Shown piece after piece: positions 7,806 through 16,790 of a DNA stretch of 64,000 nt. Where the stretch lies: positions 1 through 64,000 of the forward strand of contig NZ_JAJATW010000009.1 of assembly GCF_020532605.1 (NCBI RefSeq). Reading direction: 5' to 3'. The notes under the pieces were generated by a model that saw nothing but the letters and a program-made list of their open reading frames with translations, was not told where the DNA came from and ran no database searches. This DNA comes from Marinomonas algarum. GTDB lineage: Bacteria; Pseudomonadota; Gammaproteobacteria; Pseudomonadales; Marinomonadaceae. Every line of letters starts with the position of its first letter. Positions within the stretch are counted from its first letter, which is position 1. Position numbers and translations under genes: made by a program.

Positions 7806-10064
7806 ATGACTACACCCACTGACCATCGGATGCCGGAGTTGGATTTCAATACCCCAGCTTTAAAGCGTCACCGTAAACTTCGAGCGTTAAAAGATCGCGT
7901 GGCTGGAATGGGCATTGCCGTCGGCGGCAGCAGCGTCATTTTAGCGGTACTGTTGATCTGCTTTTACCTCCTGTATGAAGTTGCGCCACTGTTTTCCAAC
8001 GCATCGATTGACGCCAGAGCCAGTTACTCCCTACCGGCGGAAGAACAGGGCGATAGCCTCTATCTTGCGATGGAAGAACAATCTGAAATTGGTATGCGAG
8101 TCGCCAGCAACGGCAGTATCGTATTCTTTTCAGTGGAAGAGGGTACGGTCATTAAAACCGTCCCTAACCCGCGTGATCAGGCGATTACAAGTTTTACGGT
8201 AGAGTCCGACACCAGTCGTTTGTTAGCGTTTGCTTACGAAGACGGTGCGGTGTTGATTTCAAAACATGACTACAGAACGTCCTATCCAAATGGGGAACGA
8301 CACATTACCCCCGTTGTTGAATACCCTTACGGAGAGGCCGCCATTAAGGTGGCAGACTTTCCTATTCAACACCTTGCCATTCGTGATGGCGACGATGGTT
8401 TGACCATTGCCGCGTCGGGTGCGTCAGACAGTGCGATTTTAAAAGTCACCAAAGACGTTAACTTCATCACTGAAGAAGTGGAATTGACTGAACAGCGTGA
8501 ATCGCTGCCTTTTATCGAGGATGTTCAGAGTGTATTAGTCAGCGGTAATCAACGCTCTTTATATGTTGCGACCCGTACCGGTGAACTCAGCGAATTTGAT
8601 TTACGTGACTTTGACAATATTACGCTAAAAGACACCATCCCCCTTTTAGAAGAAGGGACCCATCTAGTTTCTATGCGTTATCTCGTGGGTAAATCCTCAG
8701 TGATGGTGGCCGATTCTTCAGGTCGTGTGAGCCAGTGGTTTAACGTGCGTGATGACGACACCAATGAAGAAACACTGCACTTTATTCGTGATGTGAAGCA
8801 GCCGATTGCCTTAGTAGACATGGCCATGGAGCAACGCCGCAAAGGGTTTGCCACACTGGATGAGCGGGGGCTGGTCGCCATTTATAACGCGACATCAACG
8901 CGCCAGGTGATCGACGAACGCTTAAGCGACGAGACCGCGCGTCTGATCAGCTTTGCTCCCCGTGCCGATAGCCTATTGCTGGAAGACAGCAAGGGGATGA
9001 ATGTCTACCACATTGATAACGAACACCCCGAAGTGTCTTGGTCGTCCATCTGGGGCAAGGTCTGGTACGAAAGTTACCCAGAAGAAACCTACACTTGGCA
9101 GTCCTCTTCAGCCAGCAACGACTTTGAACCGAAATACAGCTTGATGCCACTGGCCTTCGGGACGATTAAAGCGGCATTTTATGCCATGTTGATGGCGGTG
9201 CCTTTGGCGATTTGTGGGGCGATTTACACGGCGTATTTCATGGCACCGGCACTGCGTCGTAAGATCAAACCCGTTATCGAGCTGATGGAAGCCTTGCCAA
9301 CGGTGATTCTGGGGTTCTTAGCCGGTTTGTTTTTTGCGCCTTTCTTAGAAGAAAACCTAGCGGCGACTTTTAGTATTCTGGTGGTGTTACCGGTGGGCAT
9401 CTTATTGTTTGCGTATCTTTGGTCACGTTTACCGACGAGTCTTCGTTGGCTGGTACCGGAAGGTTGGCAGCCGTTGTTGTTAATCCCGGTAATCGTTTTT
9501 CTGGCGTGGTTCTGCCTAGCGATGAGCCCCATTATTGAAGTGGCTTTCTTCGGCGGTAATGTTCGCGGCTGGATCACCAATGACCTCGGCATTACGTTTG
9601 ACCAACGAAATGCCCTTGTGGTCGGTTTTGCCATGGGCTTTGCCGTGATCCCGACTATTTTCTCCATCACCGAAGACGCGATTTTTAGTGTGCCAAAAGC
9701 GCTAACGCAAGGCTCGCTTGCCTTAGGCGCAACGTATTGGCAAACCATGACACGCGTTGTATTGCCAACGGCCAGCCCAGGGATCTTCTCGGCGGTGATG
9801 ATTGGTATGGGCCGTGCGGTCGGTGAAACCATGATCGTCTTAATGGCGACGGGTAATACACCGATTATGGACTTTAACATCTTTGAGGGTATGCGGACGT
9901 TGGCGGCGAACTTGGCGGTGGAAGTGCCGGAATCTGAGGTGGGCAGTTCGCACTACCGTATCCTTTTTTTAGCCGCGTTTGTGTTGTTTATCTTTACCTT
10001 TGTGGTCAACACCATCGCGGAAACCGTGCGTCAGCACCTACGCAAAAAATACGGGTCGCTATAA
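7806..10064 (+). CDS. pstC: Phosphate ABC transporter permease PstC, extended form
   Basis: A 752-residue inner-membrane permease, more than twice the length of E. coli PstC. Residues about 34-57 form one membrane helix. About 380 residues follow with beta-rich, repeat-like character resembling propeller blades, probably periplasmic. The canonical PstC permease core starts near residue 445 and includes the coupling loop EDAIFSVPKALTQGSLALGATYWQT that contacts PstB. It imports phosphate with PstA and PstB. It has its own Pho box, and its stop codon overlaps the pstA ATG (TAATG). The function of the large extra domain is not known to me; similar long PstC proteins occur in other marine gammaproteobacteria. 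Confidence 0.93.
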   Translation: MTTPTDHRMPELDFNTPALKRHRKLRALKDRVAGMGIAVGGSSVILAVLLICFYLLYEVAPLFSNASIDARASYSLPAEEQGDSLYLAMEEQSEIGMRVASNGSIVFFSVEEGTVIKTVPNPRDQAITSFTVESDTSRLLAFAYEDGAVLISKHDYRTSYPNGERHITPVVEYPYGEAAIKVADFPIQHLAIRDGDDGLTIAASGASDSAILKVTKDVNFITEEVELTEQRESLPFIEDVQSVLVSGNQRSLYVATRTGELSEFDLRDFDNITLKDTIPLLEEGTHLVSMRYLVGKSSVMVADSSGRVSQWFNVRDDDTNEETLHFIRDVKQPIALVDMAMEQRRKGFATLDERGLVAIYNATSTRQVIDERLSDETARLISFAPRADSLLLEDSKGMNVYHIDNEHPEVSWSSIWGKVWYESYPEETYTWQSSSASNDFEPKYSLMPLAFGTIKAAFYAMLMAVPLAICGAIYTAYFMAPALRRKIKPVIELMEALPTVILGFLAGLFFAPFLEENLAATFSILVVLPVGILLFAYLWSRLPTSLRWLVPEGWQPLLLIPVIVFLAWFCLAMSPIIEVAFFGGNVRGWITNDLGITFDQRNALVVGFAMGFAVIPTIFSITEDAIFSVPKALTQGSLALGATYWQTMTRVVLPTASPGIFSAVMIGMGRAVGETMIVLMATGNTPIMDFNIFEGMRTLAANLAVEVPESEVGSSHYRILFLAAFVLFIFTFVVNTIAETVRQHLRKKYGSL

Positions 10065-11779
10065 TGAGTACTGAGATGAAAATGCAGAAAAAGTCCGTTT
10101 CCGAGTGGGTGAAATCGGGTGATCCGTGGGTATGGCTAAACGCCGGTGCGGTGGCGATCTCCGTCATCATGGTGGTGGGCTTATTGTTATTGATTGCGGT
10201 GCGTGGTTTAGGGCACTTTTGGCCGGCTGACGTGATGCAAGCCACTTATTCTCTACCGGGTGAAAAGTCGTACACCATCGCCGCAGAGCGGGTCGAAAGC
10301 GTCGAAGTGACCTCGGCTCAGCTACGTGAAGCCGGTGTGCAACTGCCGGCTGACGATGATGAATTCCTGCAACGTACGTTATTAAAAATGGGTAACCGCG
10401 ATGTCTACGGGGCGGATTTTGGTTGGGTATTGGACAAATACCTAAGCGACATTCAAACCCCAGAGATGCTGTTTGCGGCGGAGCGTCATGAATGGGGCAA
10501 TTTATATGGCTATTTGATGGCGGTAAAAGAAGACGGTCAACTCGTCTCTGAAACGTCTGATGTGACGGCCACCGCATCGGCATTGGCGACGTGGGTAATG
10601 TTTGAGAAAAGCATTGAACGCGCCACGGCGATCCATGATGACATCAAAGACATCGAAAAATACGACATCGGCAAGATTAACCATGCCCTTGAGCGTATTC
10701 GCCTTAAACAGCGTCGATATGAATTAAACGGTGAACTAACTCCTGCGGTGGAAGCCGATCTTGCTGCCGAACGCGCTCAATACGATGAGGAATACAAAGG
10801 TTTGCAAGCGAATCTCGCCGCGCTTTATCAGCAAATCAACCGTGACTCTTTCGTGGTACGGGTGATGGATGGCACAGAGCATGAGATGCCGGTGTCTAAA
10901 ATCGTTCACGCGTTTCGTCCGAATGCTATGTCGGTCATGGACAAACTGGGTTTTTACTTTGTCAAAGTGTGGGATTTTTTAAGCGACGAACCTCGTGAAG
11001 CCAACACCGAGGGTGGGGTGTTCCCAGCGATCTTCGGTACCGTGATGATGGTGCTGCTAATGACGGTCTTGGTTACCCCTTTTGGTGTGGTCGCGGCGAT
11101 TTATTTACGTGAATACGCCCCTCAAGGGATCGTGACTCGAGTGATTCGTATCGCCGTGAACAACTTAGCGGGTGTGCCGTCCATTGTGTATGGTGTGTTC
11201 GGTTTGGGCTTCTTTATCTACTTCTTAGGTTCCGGCATTGATCAGGCATTCTTCCCAGAAGCCTTACCGTCTCCGACATTTGGTACGGGTGGCTTAATGT
11301 GGGCCTCGGTGACGTTGGCGTTACTGACGGTGCCTGTGGTGATTGTGGCGACGGAAGAAGGCTTGTCTCGTATTCCGCGCAATGTACGTGAAGGTAGCCT
11401 GGCATTGGGCGCAACCAAGGCCGAAACCTTATGGCGAGTGGTGTTGCCGATGGCAAGCCCTGCCATTATGACGGGGGTGATTCTCGCTGTTGCACGGGCG
11501 GCCGGTGAAGTGGCGCCCTTGATGCTGGTTGGGGTGGTAAAACTTGCGCCGTCTCTGCCGTTGGATGGTAATTACCCCTTTATTCATCTAGACCAAAAAT
11601 TCATGCACCTAGGTTTTCATATTTACGATGTGGGTTTCCAAAGTCCAAACGTTGAAGCCGCACGACCTCTGGTCTATGCAACGGCGTTATTGTTGGTGAT
11701 CGTTATTGCCTTGCTTAATTTATCGGCCGTCACCATTCGTAACCACCTACGTGAAAAATACAAATCGCTGGAAATGTAA
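10064..11779 (+). CDS. pstA: Phosphate ABC transporter permease PstA, extended form
   Basis: A 571-residue permease, about 270 residues longer than usual. One membrane helix near residues 25-48 is followed by an insert rich in charged and Ala/Leu residues (about 150-270) that looks helical or coiled-coil. The standard PstA core starts near residue 315 (FPAIFGTVMMVLLMT) and contains the ATPase-contact loop EGLSRIPRNVREGSLALGATK. It should form the heterodimeric channel with PstC, whose extension may pair with this one. It is coupled to pstC by a one-base overlap. Confidence 0.93.
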   Translation: MSTEMKMQKKSVSEWVKSGDPWVWLNAGAVAISVIMVVGLLLLIAVRGLGHFWPADVMQATYSLPGEKSYTIAAERVESVEVTSAQLREAGVQLPADDDEFLQRTLLKMGNRDVYGADFGWVLDKYLSDIQTPEMLFAAERHEWGNLYGYLMAVKEDGQLVSETSDVTATASALATWVMFEKSIERATAIHDDIKDIEKYDIGKINHALERIRLKQRRYELNGELTPAVEADLAAERAQYDEEYKGLQANLAALYQQINRDSFVVRVMDGTEHEMPVSKIVHAFRPNAMSVMDKLGFYFVKVWDFLSDEPREANTEGGVFPAIFGTVMMVLLMTVLVTPFGVVAAIYLREYAPQGIVTRVIRIAVNNLAGVPSIVYGVFGLGFFIYFLGSGIDQAFFPEALPSPTFGTGGLMWASVTLALLTVPVVIVATEEGLSRIPRNVREGSLALGATKAETLWRVVLPMASPAIMTGVILAVARAAGEVAPLMLVGVVKLAPSLPLDGNYPFIHLDQKFMHLGFHIYDVGFQSPNVEAARPLVYATALLLVIVIALLNLSAVTIRNHLREKYKSLEM

Positions 11780-11815
11780 GCAGCCAAGAATAGACGATTC
11801 GAAGAAGAGACTAGT

Positions 11816-12646
11816 ATGAGCAACGTAAAAACACACTCTATTGATATTTCAGCCATGCAACGTGATCAACAGGCGTTGTCCATCGAAAACGAAAAAGTTT
11901 GCTTATCAGTAAAGGATTTACACCTTTATTACGGTGAAAAAGAAGCGTTGAAAGGGGTAAATATGATTATCCCTGAGAAGAAAGTCACCGCCTTTATCGG
12001 GCCATCCGGTTGTGGTAAATCTACATTACTGCGTTGTTTTAACCGCATGAATGATCTGGTGGACAGCTGTCGTATCACTGGAGAAATCAATCTACACGAC
12101 AACAACATCTATTCAAAAGGCACGGATGTGGCGGAGTTGCGTCGTCGTGTCGGCATGGTGTTTCAAAAGCCAAACCCGTTTCCAAAAAGCATCTATGAAA
12201 ACGTGGCCTATGGTCTGCGTATTCAAGGCATTAACAAGAAACGCTTGTTAGACGAAACCGTTGAGTGGGCACTGCGTTCAGCCGCGCTATGGGACGAAGT
12301 CAAAGACCGTTTGCATGAAAGTGCGTTAGGCATGTCGGGCGGTCAGCAGCAACGTTTGGTGATTGCCCGTACTGTGGCGGTAAAACCAGAAGTCTTGTTG
12401 TTGGATGAACCGGCCTCAGCGCTTGATCCTATTTCCACCTTGAAGATCGAAGAACTGATTCACGAGCTGAAAAACGAATTTACCATTGCGATTGTGACAC
12501 ACAACATGCAGCAGGCGGCACGTGTCTCTGACTACACCGCCTTTATGTATATGGGTGACTTGGTCGAGTTTGGCGACACCAATACCTTGTTTACCAACCC
12601 TGGTAAGCAGCAAACGGAAGATTACATCACGGGCCGCTACGGCTAG
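11816..12646 (+). CDS. pstB: Phosphate ABC transporter ATP-binding protein PstB
   Basis: A 276-residue ABC ATPase with Walker [10 protein letters not shown] (about residue 63), the Q-loop [12 protein letters not shown] typical of PstB, signature SGGQQQRL, Walker [14 protein letters not shown] and the switch His in VTHNMQQA. It powers phosphate import from the cytoplasmic face of PstCA and takes part in PhoR signalling. The N-terminal 30 residues before the core are longer than in E. coli. It has a good purine-rich ribosome site (GAAGAAGAG), lies 36 bases after pstA and is followed closely by phoU. Confidence 0.97.
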   Translation: MSNVKTHSIDISAMQRDQQALSIENEKVCLSVKDLHLYYGEKEALKGVNMIIPEKKVTAFIGPSGCGKSTLLRCFNRMNDLVDSCRITGEINLHDNNIYSKGTDVAELRRRVGMVFQKPNPFPKSIYENVAYGLRIQGINKKRLLDETVEWALRSAALWDEVKDRLHESALGMSGGQQQRLVIARTVAVKPEVLLLDEPASALDPISTLKIEELIHELKNEFTIAIVTHNMQQAARVSDYTAFMYMGDLVEFGDTNTLFTNPGKQQTEDYITGRYG

Positions 12647-12660
12647 GCGGAGGACGCATT

Positions 12661-13374
12661 ATGAAAGAGTTAACCACAGATCATATTTCTCAGCAGTTTA
12701 ACAACGAACTGGAATTGCTTCGTCAACACTTTTTGACCATGGGTGGCGTGGTTGAAAATCAAGTGCAAGACGCTGTACAAGCTCTGTTGGACGCCAATGG
12801 TTCGTTAGCCGAAGACGTGAAGGCTCAAGATACGACGGTCAATCAACTGGACGGTTTGATCGATGAAGAATGCCGTCGAATTCTAGCCAAACGCCAGCCA
12901 GCCGCATCGGATTTACGCATGATTTTATCGATTAGCAAGGCGGTCAGTGAACTGGAGCGTATGGGTGATGAAGCAAAGAAAATCGCCAACTTGACGCTTA
13001 ACTTGATCAACGAAGGGGAATCGCCCCGTGGCTATGTGGAAATCAACCGTATCGGTCAAATGGTGTCACGAATGATTCACGATTCTTTGGACGCCTACGC
13101 GCGCTTGGATTTGGAAGCGGCAGTAAAAGTGGCCAAACAAGACCGTGCGGTCGACCAAGAATACAACACCGCCATGCGCTCTCTCGTCACTTACATGATG
13201 GAAGACCCACGCAGTATTTCTCGGGTAATCAATGTAATTTGGGTGTTGCGCTCTTTGGAGCGTATTGGCGATCACGCACGTCATACCTGTCAGCATTTGA
13301 TTTTTATGATTAAGGGCATCGATGTGCGTCATGTCAATGTGAACGAGTTGTCCGCTGACATGAGTAAAAAATAA
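12661..13374 (+). CDS. phoU: Phosphate signalling protein PhoU
   Basis: A 237-residue all-helical protein with two PhoU repeats, each carrying the metal-binding E/DxxxD motif (ERMGDEAKKIAN near residue 100 and ERIGDHARHTCQ near residue 203). It sits in the cytoplasm between the Pst transporter and the PhoR sensor and keeps the Pho regulon off when phosphate is plentiful. The ATG is 14 bases after the pstB stop with GGAGG in front. It is the last gene of the pst operon. Confidence 0.97.
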   Translation: MKELTTDHISQQFNNELELLRQHFLTMGGVVENQVQDAVQALLDANGSLAEDVKAQDTTVNQLDGLIDEECRRILAKRQPAASDLRMILSISKAVSELERMGDEAKKIANLTLNLINEGESPRGYVEINRIGQMVSRMIHDSLDAYARLDLEAAVKVAKQDRAVDQEYNTAMRSLVTYMMEDPRSISRVINVIWVLRSLERIGDHARHTCQHLIFMIKGIDVRHVNVNELSADMSKK

Positions 13375-13462
13375 GTAATAGGCTGATTTTTCAGCAAGCA
13401 CCGGTAGGCGATTGAGTGAATTTTGTTATGATCGCTTTTTCGTTTATTCGGTGCAAATAACC

Positions 13463-13963
13463 ATGTTTACCCCAGAAATTGACGCGACCGCGTCTCCTGA
13501 ATCTTCCTACTCACCACTCAATGCACAACTGGCGTCGCTTTTATCGGGTGAGCGCGATCTTATCTGTAATGCGGCTCAGCTATCCGCGTTTATCATGCAA
13601 ACCGTTCCTGATCTAAACTGGGCCGGTTTTTATTTTGCCCGTGGGGAAGAGCTGGTGTTGGGTCCTTATGTTGGCAATGTGGCTTGCACTCGTATTCCTT
13701 TTGGTCGAGGGGTGTGTGGTAAGGCTGCGAGCACTCAAGACGTTCAGCGTGTTGATGACGTTCACGCCTTCGATGGGCATATTGCTTGTGATGCCGCATC
13801 AGCGTCAGAATTGGTCATTCCTATTGTCGTGGCAGGCAAGCTGGTCGCCGTGTTTGACATTGACAGCCCTAACGTGGCGCGCTTCAGTGACGTCGATCAA
13901 GCGGGTCTGATGGCGTTTGTGTCGACCTTTGTTGATGCCACCGACCTCACTTGGTCTATTTAA
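13463..13963 (+). CDS. msrC: Free methionine-(R)-sulfoxide reductase (GAF domain)
   Basis: About 166 residues from the ATG at 13463, matching the usual length of this family; an upstream in-frame start would add 17 unrelated residues. A single GAF domain carries the three family cysteines in VACTRI, GVCGKA and HIACD, and the segments NWAGFYF and IPFGRGVCGKA are characteristic. It reduces free methionine-R-sulfoxide in the cytosol using thioredoxin-type electrons, an oxidative-stress repair function. It stands alone between phoU and the convergent HPt gene, only 11 bases from the latter. Confidence 0.9.
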   Translation: MFTPEIDATASPESSYSPLNAQLASLLSGERDLICNAAQLSAFIMQTVPDLNWAGFYFARGEELVLGPYVGNVACTRIPFGRGVCGKAASTQDVQRVDDVHAFDGHIACDAASASELVIPIVVAGKLVAVFDIDSPNVARFSDVDQAGLMAFVSTFVDATDLTWSI

Positions 13964-13974
13964 GAATACTGAAC

Positions 13975-14322
13975 TTAAGGGTGCTGAGCGTTAAGAAAAT
14001 ACGCTTCTAATTCGGCCAACGAGGCCGTGAGCAAACTGGGTAAGCGGTCTATGATGGCTTGTATACCTTGCTCTTCTTGTTGAGCGGCCGCCGACTCGAT
14101 GAGTTGGCATTGTGTTGCCATATCGCTTAATCCCATATTCAGACTGGCTGACTTAAGCGAATGGCTGGCTTCCCGTAGCGCGGCATGGTTTCGCTCTGTC
14201 CACGCTTGTTGTAACAACGGCATTTTTTCGGCGCTGTCTGCCTCAAACGCCAAACGAATGTCGTTGACCATACTGGTGCCGAGAACCTCGGTCAATGAAT
14301 TCAAGTGCTGAGTATCAATCAT
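13975..14322 (-). CDS. Stand-alone HPt phosphotransfer protein
   Basis: A 115-residue helical protein with the HPt motif HSLKSASLNMGL near residue 54, where the His is the phospho-acceptor. It overlaps the 3' end of the upstream sensor kinase gene by 8 bases, so the two should be co-translated. It presumably takes phosphate from a receiver domain and passes it to a response regulator. No DNA-binding or output regulator is next to it. Confidence 0.88.
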   Translation of the reverse strand: MIDTQHLNSLTEVLGTSMVNDIRLAFEADSAEKMPLLQQAWTERNHAALREASHSLKSASLNMGLSDMATQCQLIESAAAQQEEQGIQAIIDRLPSLLTASLAELEAYFLNAQHP

Positions 14323-16171
14323 CTGTGTTGTCCTTAAGGGAAGCAGAAAAAGTGGCGTGTGAAGTGGTGGGTGGACACCGTGAGTGCTCGGTGAAAAGTG
14401 GTGCGATCAGTGCGTCCAGTGATGCTTGCATCAATGGAAAGTGCACCGGGATGACATAATCTGGTGCGTGTTCGATTGCTTGAGGGTGGTAGCTTAAAAC
14501 AGGGCAGCGACGCTTTTTCCATAAATGAAGCGCATCGTCGCCTTCCCGAGTAAATCGTGCGGTATTGCCCAGGATAACAAGGTCACAGTCTTGATATTCT
14601 TGCAGACTGCCTTCTTGTGTCACGATGACATCCATATTGAGGTCGTTTAAATAAAGCTGCCAAGTGTCTGCTAGGTGTGCGTCAGTTTCAATCACTAAGG
14701 CTTTGCTTTTATCTGGACAAGAAAAGGCAACATTTTGGCTTACATGGCTGGCCGTTGATGGATAAAAAGGGATGTTTACCCAAAATTCACTGCCTTTCTG
14801 CTGAGTGCTGGAAAAGTGCATTTCCCCCTTCATCAGATAAATTAAGCGATGACATAAGGCCAAACTCAAACCGACCTGATTGGGTGTCGGGCTGTTCTGT
14901 GGTACGGGCAAAGAAGGGTTGGCTCTAAGGTGTTGTTGGAGCTCACGGGACATGCCTTGTCCCGTGTCTTTCAGTACAATTTGTAAAAAGCCGATTTCTT
15001 TGCCGTTGTCGCTTGAACGCCCTAGCGAATGCGTCAGTGGTGCAGCACGAACTTGCATACACAGACTGCCAGCGGCGGTATGGGCAATGGCATTTTGCAA
15101 TAGAGCAAGCACGATGTCTTTGAGTTTAGGGAAGTCCAAACACAATTCTTTTGGCAATTGAGGGTCAATATAAAGCATGCCTTGTAAGGCTTTGCGGGAT
15201 ATTTGTCTTTCAACCGAGGTAAAGCAGGCTTCAATATGCGGTCTCAGCGGCTCGGTGTTAGGGTGAAAATCCCATTGTTTTGCATCCATTCGTGCTAAAT
15301 CAGACAGCATTTCGATGGTATGAAGCAGGGCATGCCCCGATTCTTCAATATGGCGGGATAGGGTGACAGAATCTTGTGGCGTGGTGTGCTTTAACGTGTT
15401 GGCCACACTTAAAATGGCATTAATGGGAGAGCGTATTTCTTGATGAATATAAGCAAGCATGTTGGCTTTATCATCCTGCACCGATTGCACATCGGTCAGC
15501 ATGGTTTTGTTTTGTCGATGGCTGCGTCTGAGCTCGTCCACACTGCGTATGACAAAAAAGCATAGAAACAAAAGGCAGGCCAGTAGGGCCGTAGAGAGTA
15601 ATTTAATGTGATCGAGGTTGGTTTGTAATAAGCGTCTTTGATCCGTAATGTACTCGTTACTGGCCTTGTTCACCAAGGTGACAAATTCATTGATTTGTGG
15701 GTCAATGTCTTCAATGCGTTCAATTAAACTGGGTAAATAGGAAAGGTCACCACTTTCAATTTTAGACAGCTGAAAACTCATCAACTCTAATTCCCCGTTG
15801 ATGATGTTTAATAGCCGTGTGATGCGACCACTTTCAAAATTTCGAACCAATTCACCCACTTCACCGCGACGTAATAGGTCAACACGACTCATTAATAAAT
15901 CGTACTCAAAAAAAGCCTTGTCCTGAGGTTCGGGCGTCGTTGCATCCAAGCGCACCAAATAGTTTAAAAATCGATACGTTTGGACTTGTAACTGCAAAGC
16001 GTTCCATAAAGCACTTTCAAATACCCGTCGACCGTTGTTTTTTGAGCTATCGCTGGTGTAAGAAATGATGCCGAACACCGCCAAAGCGATCAACATAATA
16101 AGCGTAATGAACGCGTATAATAGGTTGTTTTTAAACTTTGAAAGCCAAGGTTTAGGCTGGCGCAACGCCAT
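14315..16171 (-). CDS. Membrane sensor histidine kinase with C-terminal degenerate receiver
   Basis: A 618-residue kinase. It has membrane helices near residues 17-37 and 190-210 with a helical periplasmic sensor domain between them, a HisKA domain with the phospho-accepting His at residue 243 (YIHQEIRSPINA), and a HATPase domain (N box LLQNAIAHTA, G1 DTGQGM). The last 120 residues look like a receiver fold (ALVIETDAHLADTWQ, DLVILGN) but without clear conserved acidic residues, so it may be a pseudo-receiver. It lies between a periplasmic molybdopterin-fold gene (4-base gap) and the HPt gene (8-base overlap); all three are likely one signalling operon. The stimulus is unknown. Confidence 0.88.
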   Translation of the reverse strand: MALRQPKPWLSKFKNNLLYAFITLIMLIALAVFGIISYTSDSSKNNGRRVFESALWNALQLQVQTYRFLNYLVRLDATTPEPQDKAFFEYDLLMSRVDLLRRGEVGELVRNFESGRITRLLNIINGELELMSFQLSKIESGDLSYLPSLIERIEDIDPQINEFVTLVNKASNEYITDQRRLLQTNLDHIKLLSTALLACLLFLCFFVIRSVDELRRSHRQNKTMLTDVQSVQDDKANMLAYIHQEIRSPINAILSVANTLKHTTPQDSVTLSRHIEESGHALLHTIEMLSDLARMDAKQWDFHPNTEPLRPHIEACFTSVERQISRKALQGMLYIDPQLPKELCLDFPKLKDIVLALLQNAIAHTAAGSLCMQVRAAPLTHSLGRSSDNGKEIGFLQIVLKDTGQGMSRELQQHLRANPSLPVPQNSPTPNQVGLSLALCHRLIYLMKGEMHFSSTQQKGSEFWVNIPFYPSTASHVSQNVAFSCPDKSKALVIETDAHLADTWQLYLNDLNMDVIVTQEGSLQEYQDCDLVILGNTARFTREGDDALHLWKKRRCPVLSYHPQAIEHAPDYVIPVHFPLMQASLDALIAPLFTEHSRCPPTTSHATFSASLKDNTDD

Positions 16172-16175
16172 GATG

Positions 16176-16697
16176 TTATTCCTTTACGATCATAGGTGTG
16201 ATGTGTGAGATCTGCCAAATGGAGCGGCCATAAAACGTTTCAGACTTAAGCTCAGGGCGCTCATCAAAAGGGTAGATTACCATGATGGGGCCTAAATTGC
16301 GGACACTCATGGGGTGACCGTCGATGTGCGTGGCCAATATTGCCTGAGATTCAATAAAATCACGAATAGGAATTTCTGTCATATAGCGGTTTAACGCGGT
16401 GACCTTTAATAGATTGGCTTGGCTGTTGGCCACGGCCAACAGGTCTACAGCCGACACGCCACGGTAGGTATGACGTCCTTGGGTCCAAGGGTTGTGGGTG
16501 GTGACTTCGTATTGAGGCAAGCGTTCTAACATCGCGAGATCAAAGGCCATGGCTTGTGACGCTGAATCTTTGAGGGTCTTATCCATGGTCAGTATCACGG
16601 AACCCTCTGGTGTATCGTTTGCGTAAGATGCGGGCAAACACAAACCAAACAACAAAACGGCTGAAAACATCGTATACTGAATCCACTGTACCAACAT
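16176..16697 (-). CDS. Periplasmic molybdopterin-oxidoreductase-fold protein lacking the Mo-ligand Cys
   Basis: A 173-residue protein with a signal peptide (about residues 1-26, ending ASYA). The mature part resembles the sulfite-oxidase-type molybdopterin-binding domain (YRGVSAVDLLAVA, NRYMTEIPIRDF, NLGPIMVIYPFD). There is no Cys in the mature protein, so the cysteine that binds molybdenum in true enzymes is missing. It directly precedes the sensor kinase gene with a gap of 4 bases. I infer a ligand-sensing or regulatory role for the kinase rather than catalysis; a redox enzyme with altered chemistry cannot be excluded. Confidence 0.72.
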   Translation of the reverse strand: MLVQWIQYTMFSAVLLFGLCLPASYANDTPEGSVILTMDKTLKDSASQAMAFDLAMLERLPQYEVTTHNPWTQGRHTYRGVSAVDLLAVANSQANLLKVTALNRYMTEIPIRDFIESQAILATHIDGHPMSVRNLGPIMVIYPFDERPELKSETFYGRSIWQISHITPMIVKE

Positions 16698-16744
16698 GGT
16701 TTATTCCTTACTGATCACTAAATCGGCACATACTAATCGGTCAT

Positions 16745-16779
16745 CCCCTGCAAAAACATTTAGATTTGTAAAGCAGGGG
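16745..16779 (-). terminator. Possible terminator after oppF
   Basis: CCCCTGC (16745-16751) and GCAGGGG (16773-16779) form a 7-base-pair stem around a 21-base A/T-rich loop just downstream of oppF. The loop is long and no clean T tract follows on the minus strand, so the call is weak. Confidence 0.35.
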
Positions 16780-16790
16780 CATGGTGAGGG

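Noticed and set aside
9224..9880. Antisense open frame of 218 codons inside pstC
   Set aside because: It is a shadow of the well-supported pstC reading frame; the composition is rich in Lys/Arg/Pro/Thr as expected for an antisense frame.
10167..10583. Antisense open frame of 138 codons inside pstA
   Set aside because: Same reason: it lies fully within the PstA coding region with no protein-like features.
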